From the NCBI GenBank assembly GCA_963839475.1, contig CAWIVH010000017.1, positions 1-64,000 on the forward strand: 64,000 nt of DNA. Direction: 5' to 3'. Positions 1 through 8,423 of this stretch are shown here, one piece after another. The notes under the pieces were generated by a model that did not search any database, had not been told where the DNA came from, and was given only the letters and a program-made list of their open reading frames with translations. The stretch is from CAWIVH01 sp963839475. GTDB taxonomy: Bacteria > Acidobacteriota > UBA6911. The translations under genes and the position numbers were made by a program. Each line of letters begins with the position of its first letter. Positions within the stretch are counted from its first letter, which is position 1.

Positions 1-1296
1 GCACATTCGATGTTTCCATCCTGGAAGTCGGGGATGGAGTGTTCGAGGTAAAATCCACCTCGGGTGATACCCACCTGGGGGGCGACGATTTTGACAAGCG
101 CATCGTCGACTGGCTGGCTCAGGAGTTCCTGCGGGACCAGGGCATCGATCTGCGAAAAGATCGTCAGGCACTGCAGCGGCTGACGGAGGCGGCGGAAAAA
201 GCCAAGATCGAGCTGTCAACGGTGGTAGAGACCGCCATCAGTCTGCCGTTCGTTACTGCCGACGCAGCAGGTCCGAAGCATTTGGAGGCGAAGCTGGCGA
301 GGGCCAAATTCGACCAGCTCACAGGCGACCTGGTGGAACGTTGCGTAGGTCCGGTAAAGCAAGCGCTCCAGGATGCCAAACTCAGCGAGCGAGATATTGA
401 TGAAGTCGTGCTTGTAGGCGGATCCACCCGGACGCCGGCAGTACAAGCCATGGTTCGTCGTCTGACCGCCGGCAAAGAGCCCAACCAGTCCGTCAATCCC
501 GACGAGGTGGTTGCCATCGGAGCAGCCATCCAGGCCGGAGTCCTCGCTGGCGAGGTCAAGGACGTTGTGCTGCTGGATGTGACGCCCCTCTCTCTGGGTC
601 TCGAAACCCTGGGCGGCGTAATGACCAGGCTCGTCGATAGAAATACGACCATCCCGGTCAAACGCTCGGAGGTTTTCTCAACCGCAGATGAAAACCAGAC
701 TGCAGTGGATATCCACATCCTGCAGGGAGAGCGGGAACTGGCCCGCGACAACCGCACCTTCGGGTCATTTTCGCCTCGAAGGCATCCCGCCTGCACCACG
801 CGGTCACCCTCAGATTGAGGTAACCTTCGATATAGATACCAACGGAATCCTGAAAGTGACGGCGAGTGATAAGGACACATCCAAGGCACAAGAAATCACA
901 ATCAGTGGTTCGACCCAATTATCGCGCGACGAAATTGATCGAATGATTATGGATGCGCAGGGGCATGCGCAGGAGGACCGAAGGCGGCATGAAGAGGTTG
1001 CAGCGCGCAATGCTGCCAATGCAGTAGCTTACCAGGCTTCTCGTCAAATAACGGATCCTGCTGCCCAGGTGCCGATCCATGAAAAGGTTCGAGCAGAAAA
1101 GCTGATAGCGGAAATCCAGCAACTGACCCAACGGGAGTCCTCCGATATTCCACAATTGCGGCAATTGACGAGCGACCTCCAACAACTCGTCGAAGGGCTG
1201 GCATCAAAACCTCATTCATCCAATGCGGCCGGGGGTGATCGGGGGGCAACACCCGGTGAGGAGGAAGTGATCGACGCCGAATTCAGGGCTAGCTGA
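1..1296 (+). CDS. dnaK: Hsp70 chaperone DnaK, C-terminal two thirds, frameshifted
   Basis: ATP-dependent chaperone that binds unfolded cytosolic proteins with DnaJ and GrpE. The gene enters from the left edge already open in frame 3 (TFDVSILEVGDG, then GDTHLGGDDFD of the ATPase domain). The phosphate-2/adenosine motif VLVGGSTRTPAVQ and the interdomain linker DVVLLDVTPLSLGLETLGG are present, followed by the substrate-binding beta domain. At about 762-764 (ggg) the frame moves from 3 to 1. Frame 1 resumes exactly with HFRLEGIPPAPRG and PQIEVTFDIDTNGILKVTA and runs through the helical lid to the acidic ending EEVIDAEFRAS. One surplus base explains the shift. It is either a real inactivating indel or a sequence error. 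Downstream come a grpE relic, dnaJ and cbpM. DnaK identity is very sure; whether it works is unknown. Confidence 0.93.
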
Positions 1297-1362
1297 GATA
1301 ACTATCAGAGCATCGGGGATCGATTGAACGACGAGCGTCCCGAGGTGGTCAGTTTGACCTGA

Positions 1363-1464
1363 GGCCAGGATTTCGAACCGGAAACCGTGGTTGAGGAATG
1401 GAGCCGGAAATATCGCAGTGGTGGTGAGGTGCTCCGGCCGGTTCGTGTCCGTGTTGCCCAGTAA
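1363..1464 (+). pseudogene. grpE: GrpE nucleotide exchange factor, C-terminal remnant
   Basis: Translating the dnaK-dnaJ gap in the frame starting at 1363 gives a short peptide with TVVEEWSRKYRSGG and then EVLRPVRVRVAQ before a TAA stop. This matches the end of GrpE, where a Val-rich strand follows a 'GY..NGR.LRPA.V.VA' pattern. An in-frame TGA at 1360-1362 closes it upstream and no start or coiled-coil N-terminus is visible. The position between dnaK and dnaJ is a normal place for grpE. I infer a gene that has lost its N-terminal two thirds; a functional copy must lie elsewhere. The match is short, so confidence is moderate. Confidence 0.6.
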
Positions 1465-1499
1465 CGCAGAAGGCATTCTCCGATAGCGGAGCGCAGGCA

Positions 1500-2527
1500 A
1501 TGGCGGTGAAGTTTAGAGATTATTACGAGGTTCTGGGAGCTCCCGAACTGCCTCTGCGGAAGAGATAAAGAAACGGTATCGTAAGCTCGCGCGCAAGCAT
1601 CATCCTGATGTCAATCCGGGGGACCATTCAGCCGAGGCAAGGTTCAAAGAACTCAATGAAGCCTATGAGGTTCTGTCTGATCCGGAAAAGCGCCGGCGTT
1701 ATGACCAGCTCGGCCAGAACTGGAAGGGGGGCGCCGACTTCAATCCGCCTCCTGGCTGGCAAGGGGGTTCTGCGGATTTTGCGGGCATGCACGGCGCGGA
1801 GGACAACGCCGATGGATTCAGCGATTTCTTCGAGATCCTTTTTGGAGGCAAGCGGCCGGCTCATGCGAGGCGCGGAGGGGACGGATTCGCAATGCGGGGA
1901 TCAAACATCGAGGCCGGGATTGCCCTCACGCTCGAAGAAACGCATCGCGGCGTTACACGCCAGCTCACTCTGGAAACCGAGGTGGATTGCTCCGATTGCG
2001 GCGGAATCGGGTCCAGGAACAAGAAGGCATGTGAGACTTGTCGCGGAAGTGGCAGTGTTCGCCGGCCAAGGACCTTGGAAGTGGACATTCCTCCAGGCGT
2101 GCGCGATGGCACAAGAATCCGCCTCGCCGGTCAAGGCGAGGTCGGCGCCAAGGGAGCACCGCCGGGTGATCTCTATTTGCGCATCGGAATAGAACCCCAT
2201 CGCCTCTTTAGCATCATCAGCAGCGATGATATCCAGATCCAGTTGCAGGTCTCGCCTTGGGAAGCCGCGCTCGGGGCGAAAATCGAAGTTCCCACACTGG
2301 ACGGGCCGGTAAAAATGACCATTCCGGAGGGTTCACAGGGTGGCCAGCGCCTGAGGCTGCGCGGGCAAGGTTTGAAACGACGGCGTGGCGGCCGTGGCGA
2401 TCAATATCTCCAACTGAAGATCGTGATCCCACCTGTGCTTTCAACCACGGAAAAGGAAATGTTTGCGAAACTGGCTTCGGAGTCGCGGTTTAATCCGCGA
2501 GATCTCACGACGGGGCGCCGACCATGA
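1500..2527 (+). CDS. dnaJ: DnaJ/CbpA-type J-domain co-chaperone, frameshifted near the start
   Basis: J-domain protein that delivers substrates to DnaK and stimulates its ATPase. ATG at 1500 gives MAVKFRDYYEVLGAP. The frame then breaks at the ccc run 1542-1544, and one lost C restores TASAEEIKKRYRKLARKHHPDVNPG in frame 2, including the HPD motif. A Gly/Phe-type segment follows (FSDFFEILFGG). The zinc region is reduced, with one CSDCGGIG and one CETCRGSG instead of the four CxxCxGxG repeats of classical DnaJ. The two C-terminal beta domains follow, with VDIPPGVRDGTRIRLAGQGE and KMTIPEGSQGGQRLRLRGQG. The stop overlaps the cbpM start (ATGA at 2524). This points to a CbpA-like protein with a compact zinc centre. 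Confidence 0.9.
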
Positions 2528-2838
2528 AAGAGAAACTATACGATATCGTGCTTTGCCCATGTGAGACCGAAAAACTGACATTGCTAAGGCTCGCTGCCAC
2601 CGCCGGAATTCATCCCGGTTTGATCGAACAATTCGTGGCATTCGGTCTGCTCGAGCCTGTCGAATGGGCCGGTCCGGTGATGCTATTTGATGAGGCGGAT
2701 ATCCCCCGATTGCAGACTATTTTGCGATTGAGGCGTGACACAGGAGTGAACCTGGCCGGGATCGGAATGATTTTGGATTTAGTGGATCGGCTCCGCACTC
2801 TGGAGCGGGAAAATCAGTGGCTGCGCGCTCAGCAATGA
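2524..2838 (+). CDS. cbpM: CbpM-like MerR-type chaperone modulator
   Basis: A 104-residue protein overlapping the dnaJ stop by four bases, so probably translationally coupled. It has a MerR-like helix-turn-helix layout: LTLLRLAATAGIHPGLIEQFVAFGLLEP, the acidic DEADIPRLQTILRLRRDTGVNLAGIGMILDLVDRL region, and a C-terminal coiled segment (LERENQWLRAQ). This is the CbpM family, which in enterobacteria binds the CbpA J-domain and inhibits it. Gene order dnaJ/cbpA-cbpM supports the assignment. Unlike true MerR activators it lacks a ligand-binding tail. Confidence 0.85.
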   Translation: MKEKLYDIVLCPCETEKLTLLRLAATAGIHPGLIEQFVAFGLLEPVEWAGPVMLFDEADIPRLQTILRLRRDTGVNLAGIGMILDLVDRLRTLERENQWLRAQQ

Positions 2839-3063
2839 GGCTCCCATGGTTTTTTGCTGAAAGGTGTTTCTTTTTGAACAGTCAGCTGGTCCTTTCAGAA
2901 CAGACAACTCGAGTCTCGCCCTGTTAAATTTTTCAAGGATCAGCGAATCGGCGACAAAAATACTAATCGCGGATTGCAGGCTCGGAAAGTGGCAGTGCGA
3001 TGCATTTTTCGGGAGGTGTGCGCACTGTAAACGAAATGCATTCAAAACAGATAGGAGCTTGTC

Positions 3064-3231
3064 ATGTCATTACTCGTTTTGGTTCTTGTCCTGTTGCTCT
3101 TGTTCGGCGGCGGAGGAGGTTATTACGGATATCGGAGATGGGGTACGGGTGGCGGCCTCGGAATCGTCGGCCTGGTACTTATCATCCTGGTGGTTTTGTA
3201 CCTGGTTGGAGGAGTACGCCTGCCGATTTGA
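3064..3231 (+). CDS. DUF3309-type small membrane protein
   Basis: A 55-residue protein starting at ATG 3064 with a good ribosome site (aggag, about seven bases upstream). It reads MSLLVLVLVLLLLFGGGGGYYGYRR, a turn rich in Gly (WGTGGGLG), then IVGLVLIILVVLYLVGG. Two hydrophobic helices are separated by a Gly/Tyr/Arg loop. This is the layout of DUF3309, a family of about 50 residues found in many soil and rhizosphere bacteria and of unknown function, probably in the inner membrane. A similar tiny membrane protein lies at 3.8 kb on the other strand. Confidence 0.8.
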   Translation: MSLLVLVLVLLLLFGGGGGYYGYRRWGTGGGLGIVGLVLIILVVLYLVGGVRLPI

Positions 3232-3331
3232 GGTTTTGGGAATAAATACCACAAGATAGAGTCCTAATAACATTACCCCCTCTGAAGCGAAATATGCGCT
3301 CCAGTCGTTTTCGGTACGGTGGAGAAAATAA

Positions 3332-3622
3332 ATGGCGCCCGACTACGGCAATCAATATCGGATCAGAATCGTCCGCGAGGACGGGAATGAAGAACTGAGC
3401 GAGTGGATGAATAGCACCGAGCAGGTTGCACAGATCATGCACGCGATCCACCAGCCGCAACACAAACAATACTGGCTTCTGGTGCGAAACATTCCCAGTA
3501 CCCCATCCCCTGATGGGGAGCAGATAATGGAATACCCCATCATACCTAGCCCATCCCCAAGATACAGGACCCGGGATACCCTCCAATTCAATCCAGCCCG
3601 CTTTAGCTACCAAGGCAAGTGA
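3332..3622 (+). CDS. Hypothetical protein, 96 residues
   Basis: No family recognised. ATG 3332 opens a soluble, polar protein: MAPDYGNQYRIRIVREDGNEELSEWMNSTEQVAQIMHAIHQ, then a WLLVRN strand and a Pro/Ser-rich tail (PSTPSPDGEQIMEYPIIPSPSPRY). The first half could be a small alpha/beta fold with a helix over a sheet. The ribosome site is weak. It sits between two small membrane protein genes with no operon partner. The composition looks coding rather than random, but there is no independent proof. Confidence 0.5.
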   Translation: MAPDYGNQYRIRIVREDGNEELSEWMNSTEQVAQIMHAIHQPQHKQYWLLVRNIPSTPSPDGEQIMEYPIIPSPSPRYRTRDTLQFNPARFSYQGK

Positions 3623-3780
3623 AGGTTGAAAAGAAGGACGCTGAAAACGCCGGTATCATCGATAAACGCAGGCTTGTTTTATGCGGTTTTGAGGAAAGGT
3701 TCGGCTGAGGGTGAGAGCCTCTCAAATCCCCCGGGCACACGTCCTAGATCGGCGCATGCCCGATGCATGCTTCTAGCCCA

Positions 3781-3966
3781 TTATACGCGCAGCTTGGAGA
3801 GCATGGTTAGAAAACCAAAAGCGTTCAAAAGCCACAATACCACCGCAATAACCACGACGGCGTTCAAGATACTCTTAATTGAACCTGCCATTGGTATGAA
3901 GTTATTCACCAGCCAAAGCAGAACTCCTACCACGACCAAAACAACCAGAATACTAATCAAAGGCAT
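3781..3966 (-). CDS. Thivi_2564-type small membrane protein
   Basis: A 61-residue two-helix membrane protein: MPLISILVVLVVVGVLLWLVN, the loop NNFIPMAGSIKSILNAV, then VVIAVVLWLLNAFGF. This pattern (VxLLWLxNxxIPMxGxIKxILN) is typical of a widespread small membrane family named after Thivi_2564, function unknown. The ORF can open at 3972, but gagagg lies directly against that codon and six bases before the ATG at 3966, so 3966 is preferred. It is probably in the inner membrane. Confidence 0.8.
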   Translation of the reverse strand: MPLISILVVLVVVGVLLWLVNNFIPMAGSIKSILNAVVVIAVVLWLLNAFGFLTMLSKLRV

Positions 3967-4103
3967 GATCATCCTCTCATTTTACGTTTGCGAGCAAACC
4001 TGACCAGGTTCTGCCCGGTTAAGCGTCCGTTTGGCTGTGCCGGCCCGATCTTCATGCCCGGTATTAACAAAGCCATCAGGGCGCAGGTTACCAATCCATT
4101 CCA

Positions 4104-4790
4104 TTACTCGGATATCAAGCGTGCGTGAACAATAAACCTCCTGGGTGCAGGACCTACAAAATAAAACGGATAACAGGTCACCAGGGTCAGTACGGCTTCA
4201 TCGGAATCGGCCAGCACCTCCATATCCTCGGGTTCAACCACTCGTGTGGTTTCCACCCGATAGTGAAAGGATCCATTTAGTGTCGTCAGGGTGATTTCAT
4301 CATCCTTCCGGATATTGCGCAGCGGCCTGAAAAAAGTGTCGCGATGCCCGGTGATGGCCACGTTGCCCTGTTGGCCGGGAAGTGCGCTGCCCGGGATATG
4401 CCCGACCGCTCGCCGCAAGGTTCGTGCATCTGAGCCTTCCAGGATCATGGCCGAGAGGCCAATGCAGCTGATCTCGATCCGCCCCAGCGTAGATTTTTCC
4501 GTTGAAAAAATGATATGCCGGTTTGATCCCAGGCCATTCACCTTTAGTGTTTCGAATGGAGATGAGGGAGGGAGAAGATACCGGGTACCGCTTGCGGACG
4601 TTTTCGAGACTTCGAGTTCCTTTTGAAATTGCCGCGATTGAACAGCCTGAAATTGGCGGGCGTCGAGCACGACGAATCCCACGTAGGCCAGTAAAAGAAC
4701 ACCCGCAACAAGCAGAAGGTATTTGCCGCCCCGAATGGCAAGGCTATTCCTGCCCGGAAACATCCCCTGCCATACATCTCGCATCTTCAT
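4104..4790 (-). CDS. Class D sortase
   Basis: Transpeptidase that cleaves a sorting signal and joins the protein to an envelope amine. 228 residues: one membrane helix at about 24-41 (LLLVAGVLLLAYVGFVVL), then the sortase barrel. Catalytic residues are visible: His149 in AITGHRD, Cys206 in LVTCYPF and Arg218 in RRFIVHAR. Its start overlaps the stop of the VWA gene by four bases, so the two are one transcript. The gene at 6034-6771 on the same strand ends in an LPxTA-like anchor and is the obvious substrate. Sortases are classically monoderm, but class D forms occur in Acidobacteria and other diderms. Confidence 0.9.
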   Translation of the reverse strand: MKMRDVWQGMFPGRNSLAIRGGKYLLLVAGVLLLAYVGFVVLDARQFQAVQSRQFQKELEVSKTSASGTRYLLPPSSPFETLKVNGLGSNRHIIFSTEKSTLGRIEISCIGLSAMILEGSDARTLRRAVGHIPGSALPGQQGNVAITGHRDTFFRPLRNIRKDDEITLTTLNGSFHYRVETTRVVEPEDMEVLADSDEAVLTLVTCYPFYFVGPAPRRFIVHARLISE

Positions 4791-5809
4791 GGAGTTGCTC
4801 CAGCTACCGGACCTGGTCCGGCTTTTAGAGGCGCAAAGTAACCAGCCTTGGTGCGGACCGACAAGCGCTCGCGGCTCCCCGGCATCCCGGCACGCACCTG
4901 TATGACTCGATAAGTCCCATCCGGCTTCCCATTGGAGGGCAAGTAGAGGATCGAATATTGGTTGCGAATATCGCGCGCGATTCGTTCACATACGGGGAAA
5001 ACATCTTTCGGCGTGCCAGGCAGGAAAGTCTCACCTCCGGTAGCCCGCGCCAGTTGGCTCAGAACGAGGGGGTTGCGATCCTCATCGCTTTCGTCAAAAA
5101 GACCAATAGTATAAATAATTGCGCCCGATTGGGTAGCCAAGGCCATTACCTGTGCAAGGTTTTTGTGGCTCGCGTTGTCTCCCCCATCGCTGATCACGAT
5201 CAGTACCTTTTTATCCCGCACGCCTTTTTTGAGGTGTTCAAGCGCGGCGCCAATCGCATCGTAAAGAGCTGTTTTGCCGTCCGCTCCGATTTTGGAAAGT
5301 GCTGCCCTCAATTGCGATTCCTGATCCGTGAAAGGCTGGTCGTCCGGCAGGCCAAATGAAACATTTTCGTTGAAACTGACTACAAACATCTGATCTTCAG
5401 GATTGCTCGAGCGGGCAAAGGCCAGAACAGCAGTGATCACCTCCGCGCGTTTCGGCCGCATACTCCCGCTGTTGTCAACGACCAAGCCGACCGTGACTGG
5501 AATATCTTCATGGCTGAAGGATTCAATTTTCTGAAGGATGCCATCTTCATATACCTGAAAGTCACTTATTCCGAGTCCCGAAACGAGCTTACCATTGCGA
5601 TTCCGCACGGTTGCATGCAATGCAACCAGATCCACGCTGACGCTAATCGTATATTGAGCGCTGGGAATGCTCTGCGTGGGAGAGGTTTCCTGCATACCCA
5701 TGACGGCAGGAAGAATCATGAGAGGAAAAAGTACAGCCAAGGGCAAATGCGTGAAGGTTCGTTTTCCTCTGCGGCCAACACGAGTATGCGATATATCCGT
5801 GACCCACAC
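4787..5809 (-). CDS. Secreted VWA-domain protein (acidobacterial type)
   Basis: 340 residues. An N-terminal hydrophobic segment (LPLAVLFPLMILPAVMG, about 22-39) is probably a signal peptide. A beta region (VSVDLVALHATVRNRNGKLVSGL, DFQVYEDG) comes next, as in VWFA-related acidobacterial proteins (the TIGR03436 type). The VWA domain begins VTVGLVVDNSGSM, which is an intact MIDAS DxSxS, with DGKTALYDAIGAAL and VLIVISDGGDNAS as later metal-site strands. The C-terminus has the RNQYSILYLPSNGKPDGTYR module. It probably acts outside the cytoplasm in adhesion or complex assembly. It overlaps the sortase gene, suggesting a joint role. Confidence 0.88.
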   Translation of the reverse strand: MWVTDISHTRVGRRGKRTFTHLPLAVLFPLMILPAVMGMQETSPTQSIPSAQYTISVSVDLVALHATVRNRNGKLVSGLGISDFQVYEDGILQKIESFSHEDIPVTVGLVVDNSGSMRPKRAEVITAVLAFARSSNPEDQMFVVSFNENVSFGLPDDQPFTDQESQLRAALSKIGADGKTALYDAIGAALEHLKKGVRDKKVLIVISDGGDNASHKNLAQVMALATQSGAIIYTIGLFDESDEDRNPLVLSQLARATGGETFLPGTPKDVFPVCERIARDIRNQYSILYLPSNGKPDGTYRVIQVRAGMPGSRERLSVRTKAGYFAPLKAGPGPVAGATP

Positions 5810-6033
5810 GACATAATCTCCACTCGCGCAGGTGAATGTAGTCTGCTGCGCGGAAGACCGATCGTTTCCGGCCAGGCACTGGAGGCTTCCTCAGCTTTTC
5901 TTAGCCGAAAGATCTGTCACTTTCCCATCCGCATTCCTCATTCGGGCGCCGGCAATTCGTGCCTGCGCCCGCAATGAGATATTCCAGGACGGATCCTTTC
6001 CGTATGGCGATCTACGCTTTCAGATACCCATCC

Positions 6034-6771
6034 TTATGAGACACTTCGTTTCTGGTAGCCCCAGAGAGAGAGGCCTGCAAAAACCAGCAATAACCCGGCC
6101 AATCCCAAGAGCGGCAATGGACTTGCCGTTAGAGGCATGGTTTTCTCCGGCGCAGGGGCCGGCTCTGTGGCTGCTGCCTGAACCGGCGGTGCTTCAACCA
6201 CCTCTGTTATGGCAACGGTTTCTCCTGTGGGTTTAACAGCCTCCAGTGGAGCCGTCTTCAATGCCACTACAGGGGGGTCATCCACCTTGGTTATCGGCAA
6301 TGTAAGGTTGGTTTCGAGTTCGGTGGGCATGGCAAGGACTGGAAGGTTGGTTATCCTGGCAAGTTCTATGGCCCTTTGCTTCGGATACACGAATTCTTCG
6401 CCCCAATTTCTCCCCGGATAAAACCACGCTCTGATTGCTTCGGGTTGGCCGGCGGTCTGTTCCCTGAAGGTAATGACCGTTTTATCCGTCGATTTAAGAC
6501 GGTAATTCGGGATCGCCAGGATCGTCGCATAAATGTGGTCCTCGCGTTCATTGAAGATTTGAACGATGTGGCGATCAGACAAAGAATCAAGCAGCTTGAA
6601 TACATACGTTCCTGCCGGCAAAACCTGTGCACCCGCACCCGGAATTTCGACCGGCAAACTGAACGTCACAACAGTCTTCTTGTTCCACTCATCCGCTGTC
6701 GCCCTGTGAGGAAACACAAGGGCGAAAACAGCCAGACAAGAAACCATCGCGCCTACTCTGAATCTACTCAT
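6034..6771 (-). CDS. Secreted protein with LPxTA-like C-terminal sorting signal
   Basis: 245 residues. The N-terminal signal peptide is about 1-26 (VGAMVSCLAVFALVFPHRATA). A beta-rich domain follows: KTVVTFSLPVEIPGAGAQVLPAGTYVFKLLDS, typical of small secreted acidobacterial proteins. A Pro/Ala/Glu-rich stalk then leads to the C-terminal sorting signal: MPLTAS at 212-217, the helix PLPLLGLAGLLLVFAGLSLWG and the positive tail YQKRS. The layout equals LPxTG anchors with A in the last motif position. It lies on the same strand upstream of the VWA protein and class D sortase, so it is the likely sortase client. Enzyme-substrate pairing is inferred from position and motif. Confidence 0.8.
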   Translation of the reverse strand: MSRFRVGAMVSCLAVFALVFPHRATADEWNKKTVVTFSLPVEIPGAGAQVLPAGTYVFKLLDSLSDRHIVQIFNEREDHIYATILAIPNYRLKSTDKTVITFREQTAGQPEAIRAWFYPGRNWGEEFVYPKQRAIELARITNLPVLAMPTELETNLTLPITKVDDPPVVALKTAPLEAVKPTGETVAITEVVEAPPVQAAATEPAPAPEKTMPLTASPLPLLGLAGLLLVFAGLSLWGYQKRSVS

Positions 6772-7174
6772 TTGTTTTGCTCCCTATTGACCACTGGTTG
6801 AACTTCCTGCCGCCGTGACTCGATATCGGACTCCGAACCAAACTTGAGGCGCCTTTCCATCTCAAAGCCCCACTTCACTCGGGCCAGGAGGTCGCGCCTC
6901 CCTCTGAATCGGGCCTTCTATCGAATCACGGTGGCTAGCTCGATGCACACGTCTTTATACCTTGGGGTGCTCACCCTGTCAGTTCAGTAGGGCTCACGCC
7001 CCTGATCAAGATTGCTCTGGAGAGTTCAACCGGTCGTGACGGAACCTGGCGAATCCTTGCTTTTGGGGAATAGGTGCGCTTCAACTTGCGACTTTGCGCA
7101 CTGTGTTCAATGTAACTGAATCAATCAGTTGCAGCCATGTCATGATTTGAAGTAAGTCGGTTTAGCAGAGAAGG
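6772..7174 (+). other. Intergenic region without a recognised gene
   Basis: About 400 bases between two minus-strand genes. I see no convincing ORF, RNA or repeat. It presumably holds the promoter of the anchored protein gene and the end of the Crp/Fnr transcript. Confidence 0.4.
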
Positions 7175-7834
7175 CTAGTCGTGCAGTACAATGCTTAGTA
7201 ACCCACTGTGGACCGTCAATCCATCGTTATCGCTGTAATTGATGAAGCCCAGCTTCCGGAACTTGTTCATAAAATGACTCACCCTCGACCTAGTTGTGCC
7301 AACCATTTGGGCCAGATCATCCTGGCTAACCCTGGGAAGCACAACTTCGGCCCTGCTTTCCTTGCCAAAGTGAGACAGCAACAAAAGGATCCGTGCGAGG
7401 CGCTTTTCGCTGGAGTTAAAAAGCTGGTCCACGAGATCCGCTTCGAAACGGATGTTGCGGCAGAGCAAATGCGCGGTGAATAATTCCGAGATCTCGTGCT
7501 TCTCGTGAAGCAACCCTATCATTACCTCCCTTTCGATCCGAAACAGGCCGCAGTCATTGATGGCGGTTGCCGTTGACATGCGCAGATGTTGACCTGCCAG
7601 GCATCCTTCGCCGAGGAAATCGCCGCTGCTCAGTGAGGCAACGATAGCCTCTTTGCCGAGCTGAGATGTCACCGATAGTTTCACTTTGCCGTGCCGAAGA
7701 TAGAATATGGAATCAGCAATCTGGCCCTGTTGGAATATATCGCGGTCAGCTCCGAATTCCACCGCTGTTTTACCCTGAGAAATTCCAGCAAGCATGGATT
7801 CCCAATCGACTGGGGTGCGTTTCTTTGTTTTCAT
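7175..7834 (-). CDS. Crp/Fnr-family transcription regulator
   Basis: 219 residues with a cyclic-nucleotide-type sensor domain (FGADRDIFQQGQIADSIFYLRHGKVKLSV, SSGDFLGEGCLAG), a long dimer helix (about 118-150), and a winged HTH (VSQDDLAQMVGTTRSRVSHFMNKFRKLGFI). The sensor lacks the cysteine cluster of Fnr. The cAMP-binding RxS signature of Crp is also not obvious (LRMSTATA), so the ligand is unknown. This form, with the recognition helix GTTRSRVSHFMNKFRKLG, is very common in soil Acidobacteria and Proteobacteria. It is transcribed alone. A perfect inverted repeat at 8109-8128 lies in the upstream intergenic region. Confidence 0.88.
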   Translation of the reverse strand: MKTKKRTPVDWESMLAGISQGKTAVEFGADRDIFQQGQIADSIFYLRHGKVKLSVTSQLGKEAIVASLSSGDFLGEGCLAGQHLRMSTATAINDCGLFRIEREVMIGLLHEKHEISELFTAHLLCRNIRFEADLVDQLFNSSEKRLARILLLLSHFGKESRAEVVLPRVSQDDLAQMVGTTRSRVSHFMNKFRKLGFINYSDNDGLTVHSGLLSIVLHD

Positions 7835-8423
7835 AATAACCTTCCTCTAAATATTCAAATCAAGACAGGGAATCGAAGACATTCCATTTCGGCACCTTAT
7901 AACCCGTGCATGCCATCAGGTGAAAAAAGATAACGGCATGGATTTTGGGTTCCTCCATAGATCCGGCGCAGGGTGATGAATGGCGCGCCGAGTTACACGG
8001 TACTCGGATTTTCTGGAACCTCGTTCATATGAAACATTCCTGGCCCGGAAATGGCTAATTGGGTCGTGGTAAGGCTACCAACCAATGGAGGTGTATGTCC
8101 GTCCTGAATTGCTCAAGCAACTGAGCAAAACTGCTCACTACTTTCGAACCAAAGACCCTTATGCTGATTTCGGATGAGATCATCTCATGATGAAATGGGA
8201 CTGTACTGGGATTTCTTAACGGATAGCCCTAAGCGTTATCTGCAGTCCCCGGGAAATTTTGAACCTCTCATCAGTGGGGACAAAAGCAGCTATTCTGATA
8301 CGGGAGTCGAAAAAACAATGGGCCGGCACTATGCGAATATAATAATGCGGAGCTTTATTCAGGCTGGAGTGACCACCGATGGTGGCAGGTTACGCGGCCG
8401 GGTTTGTTGGACCCCGGGAAGAA
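7835..8423 (+). other. Divergent intergenic region
   Basis: About 590 bases between the regulator (minus) and wecB (plus). No gene was recognised; an 89-codon ORF at 8174 has no ribosome site or family resemblance. Apart from the inverted repeat at 8109-8128 nothing stands out. Confidence 0.4.
8109..8128. promoter_or_regulatory. Inverted repeat, possible operator
   Basis: Perfect 7-base arms TTGCTCA and TGAGCAA with a 6-base centre, followed within a few bases by another TGCTCA half-site. It lies between the Crp/Fnr-type gene and wecB. Symmetry and position suit a dimeric regulator, but the sequence differs from the usual TGTGA/TCACA and TTGAT/ATCAA sites. Confidence 0.35.

Noticed and set aside
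164..889. Long minus-strand ORF opposite dnaK (241 codons)
   Set aside because: Composition is Ser/Thr/Arg-rich antisense of a conserved gene; no ribosome site or family.
6780..7170. Possible small RNA in the 6.8-7.2 kb gap
   Set aside because: No terminator, promoter or stable fold evident by eye.
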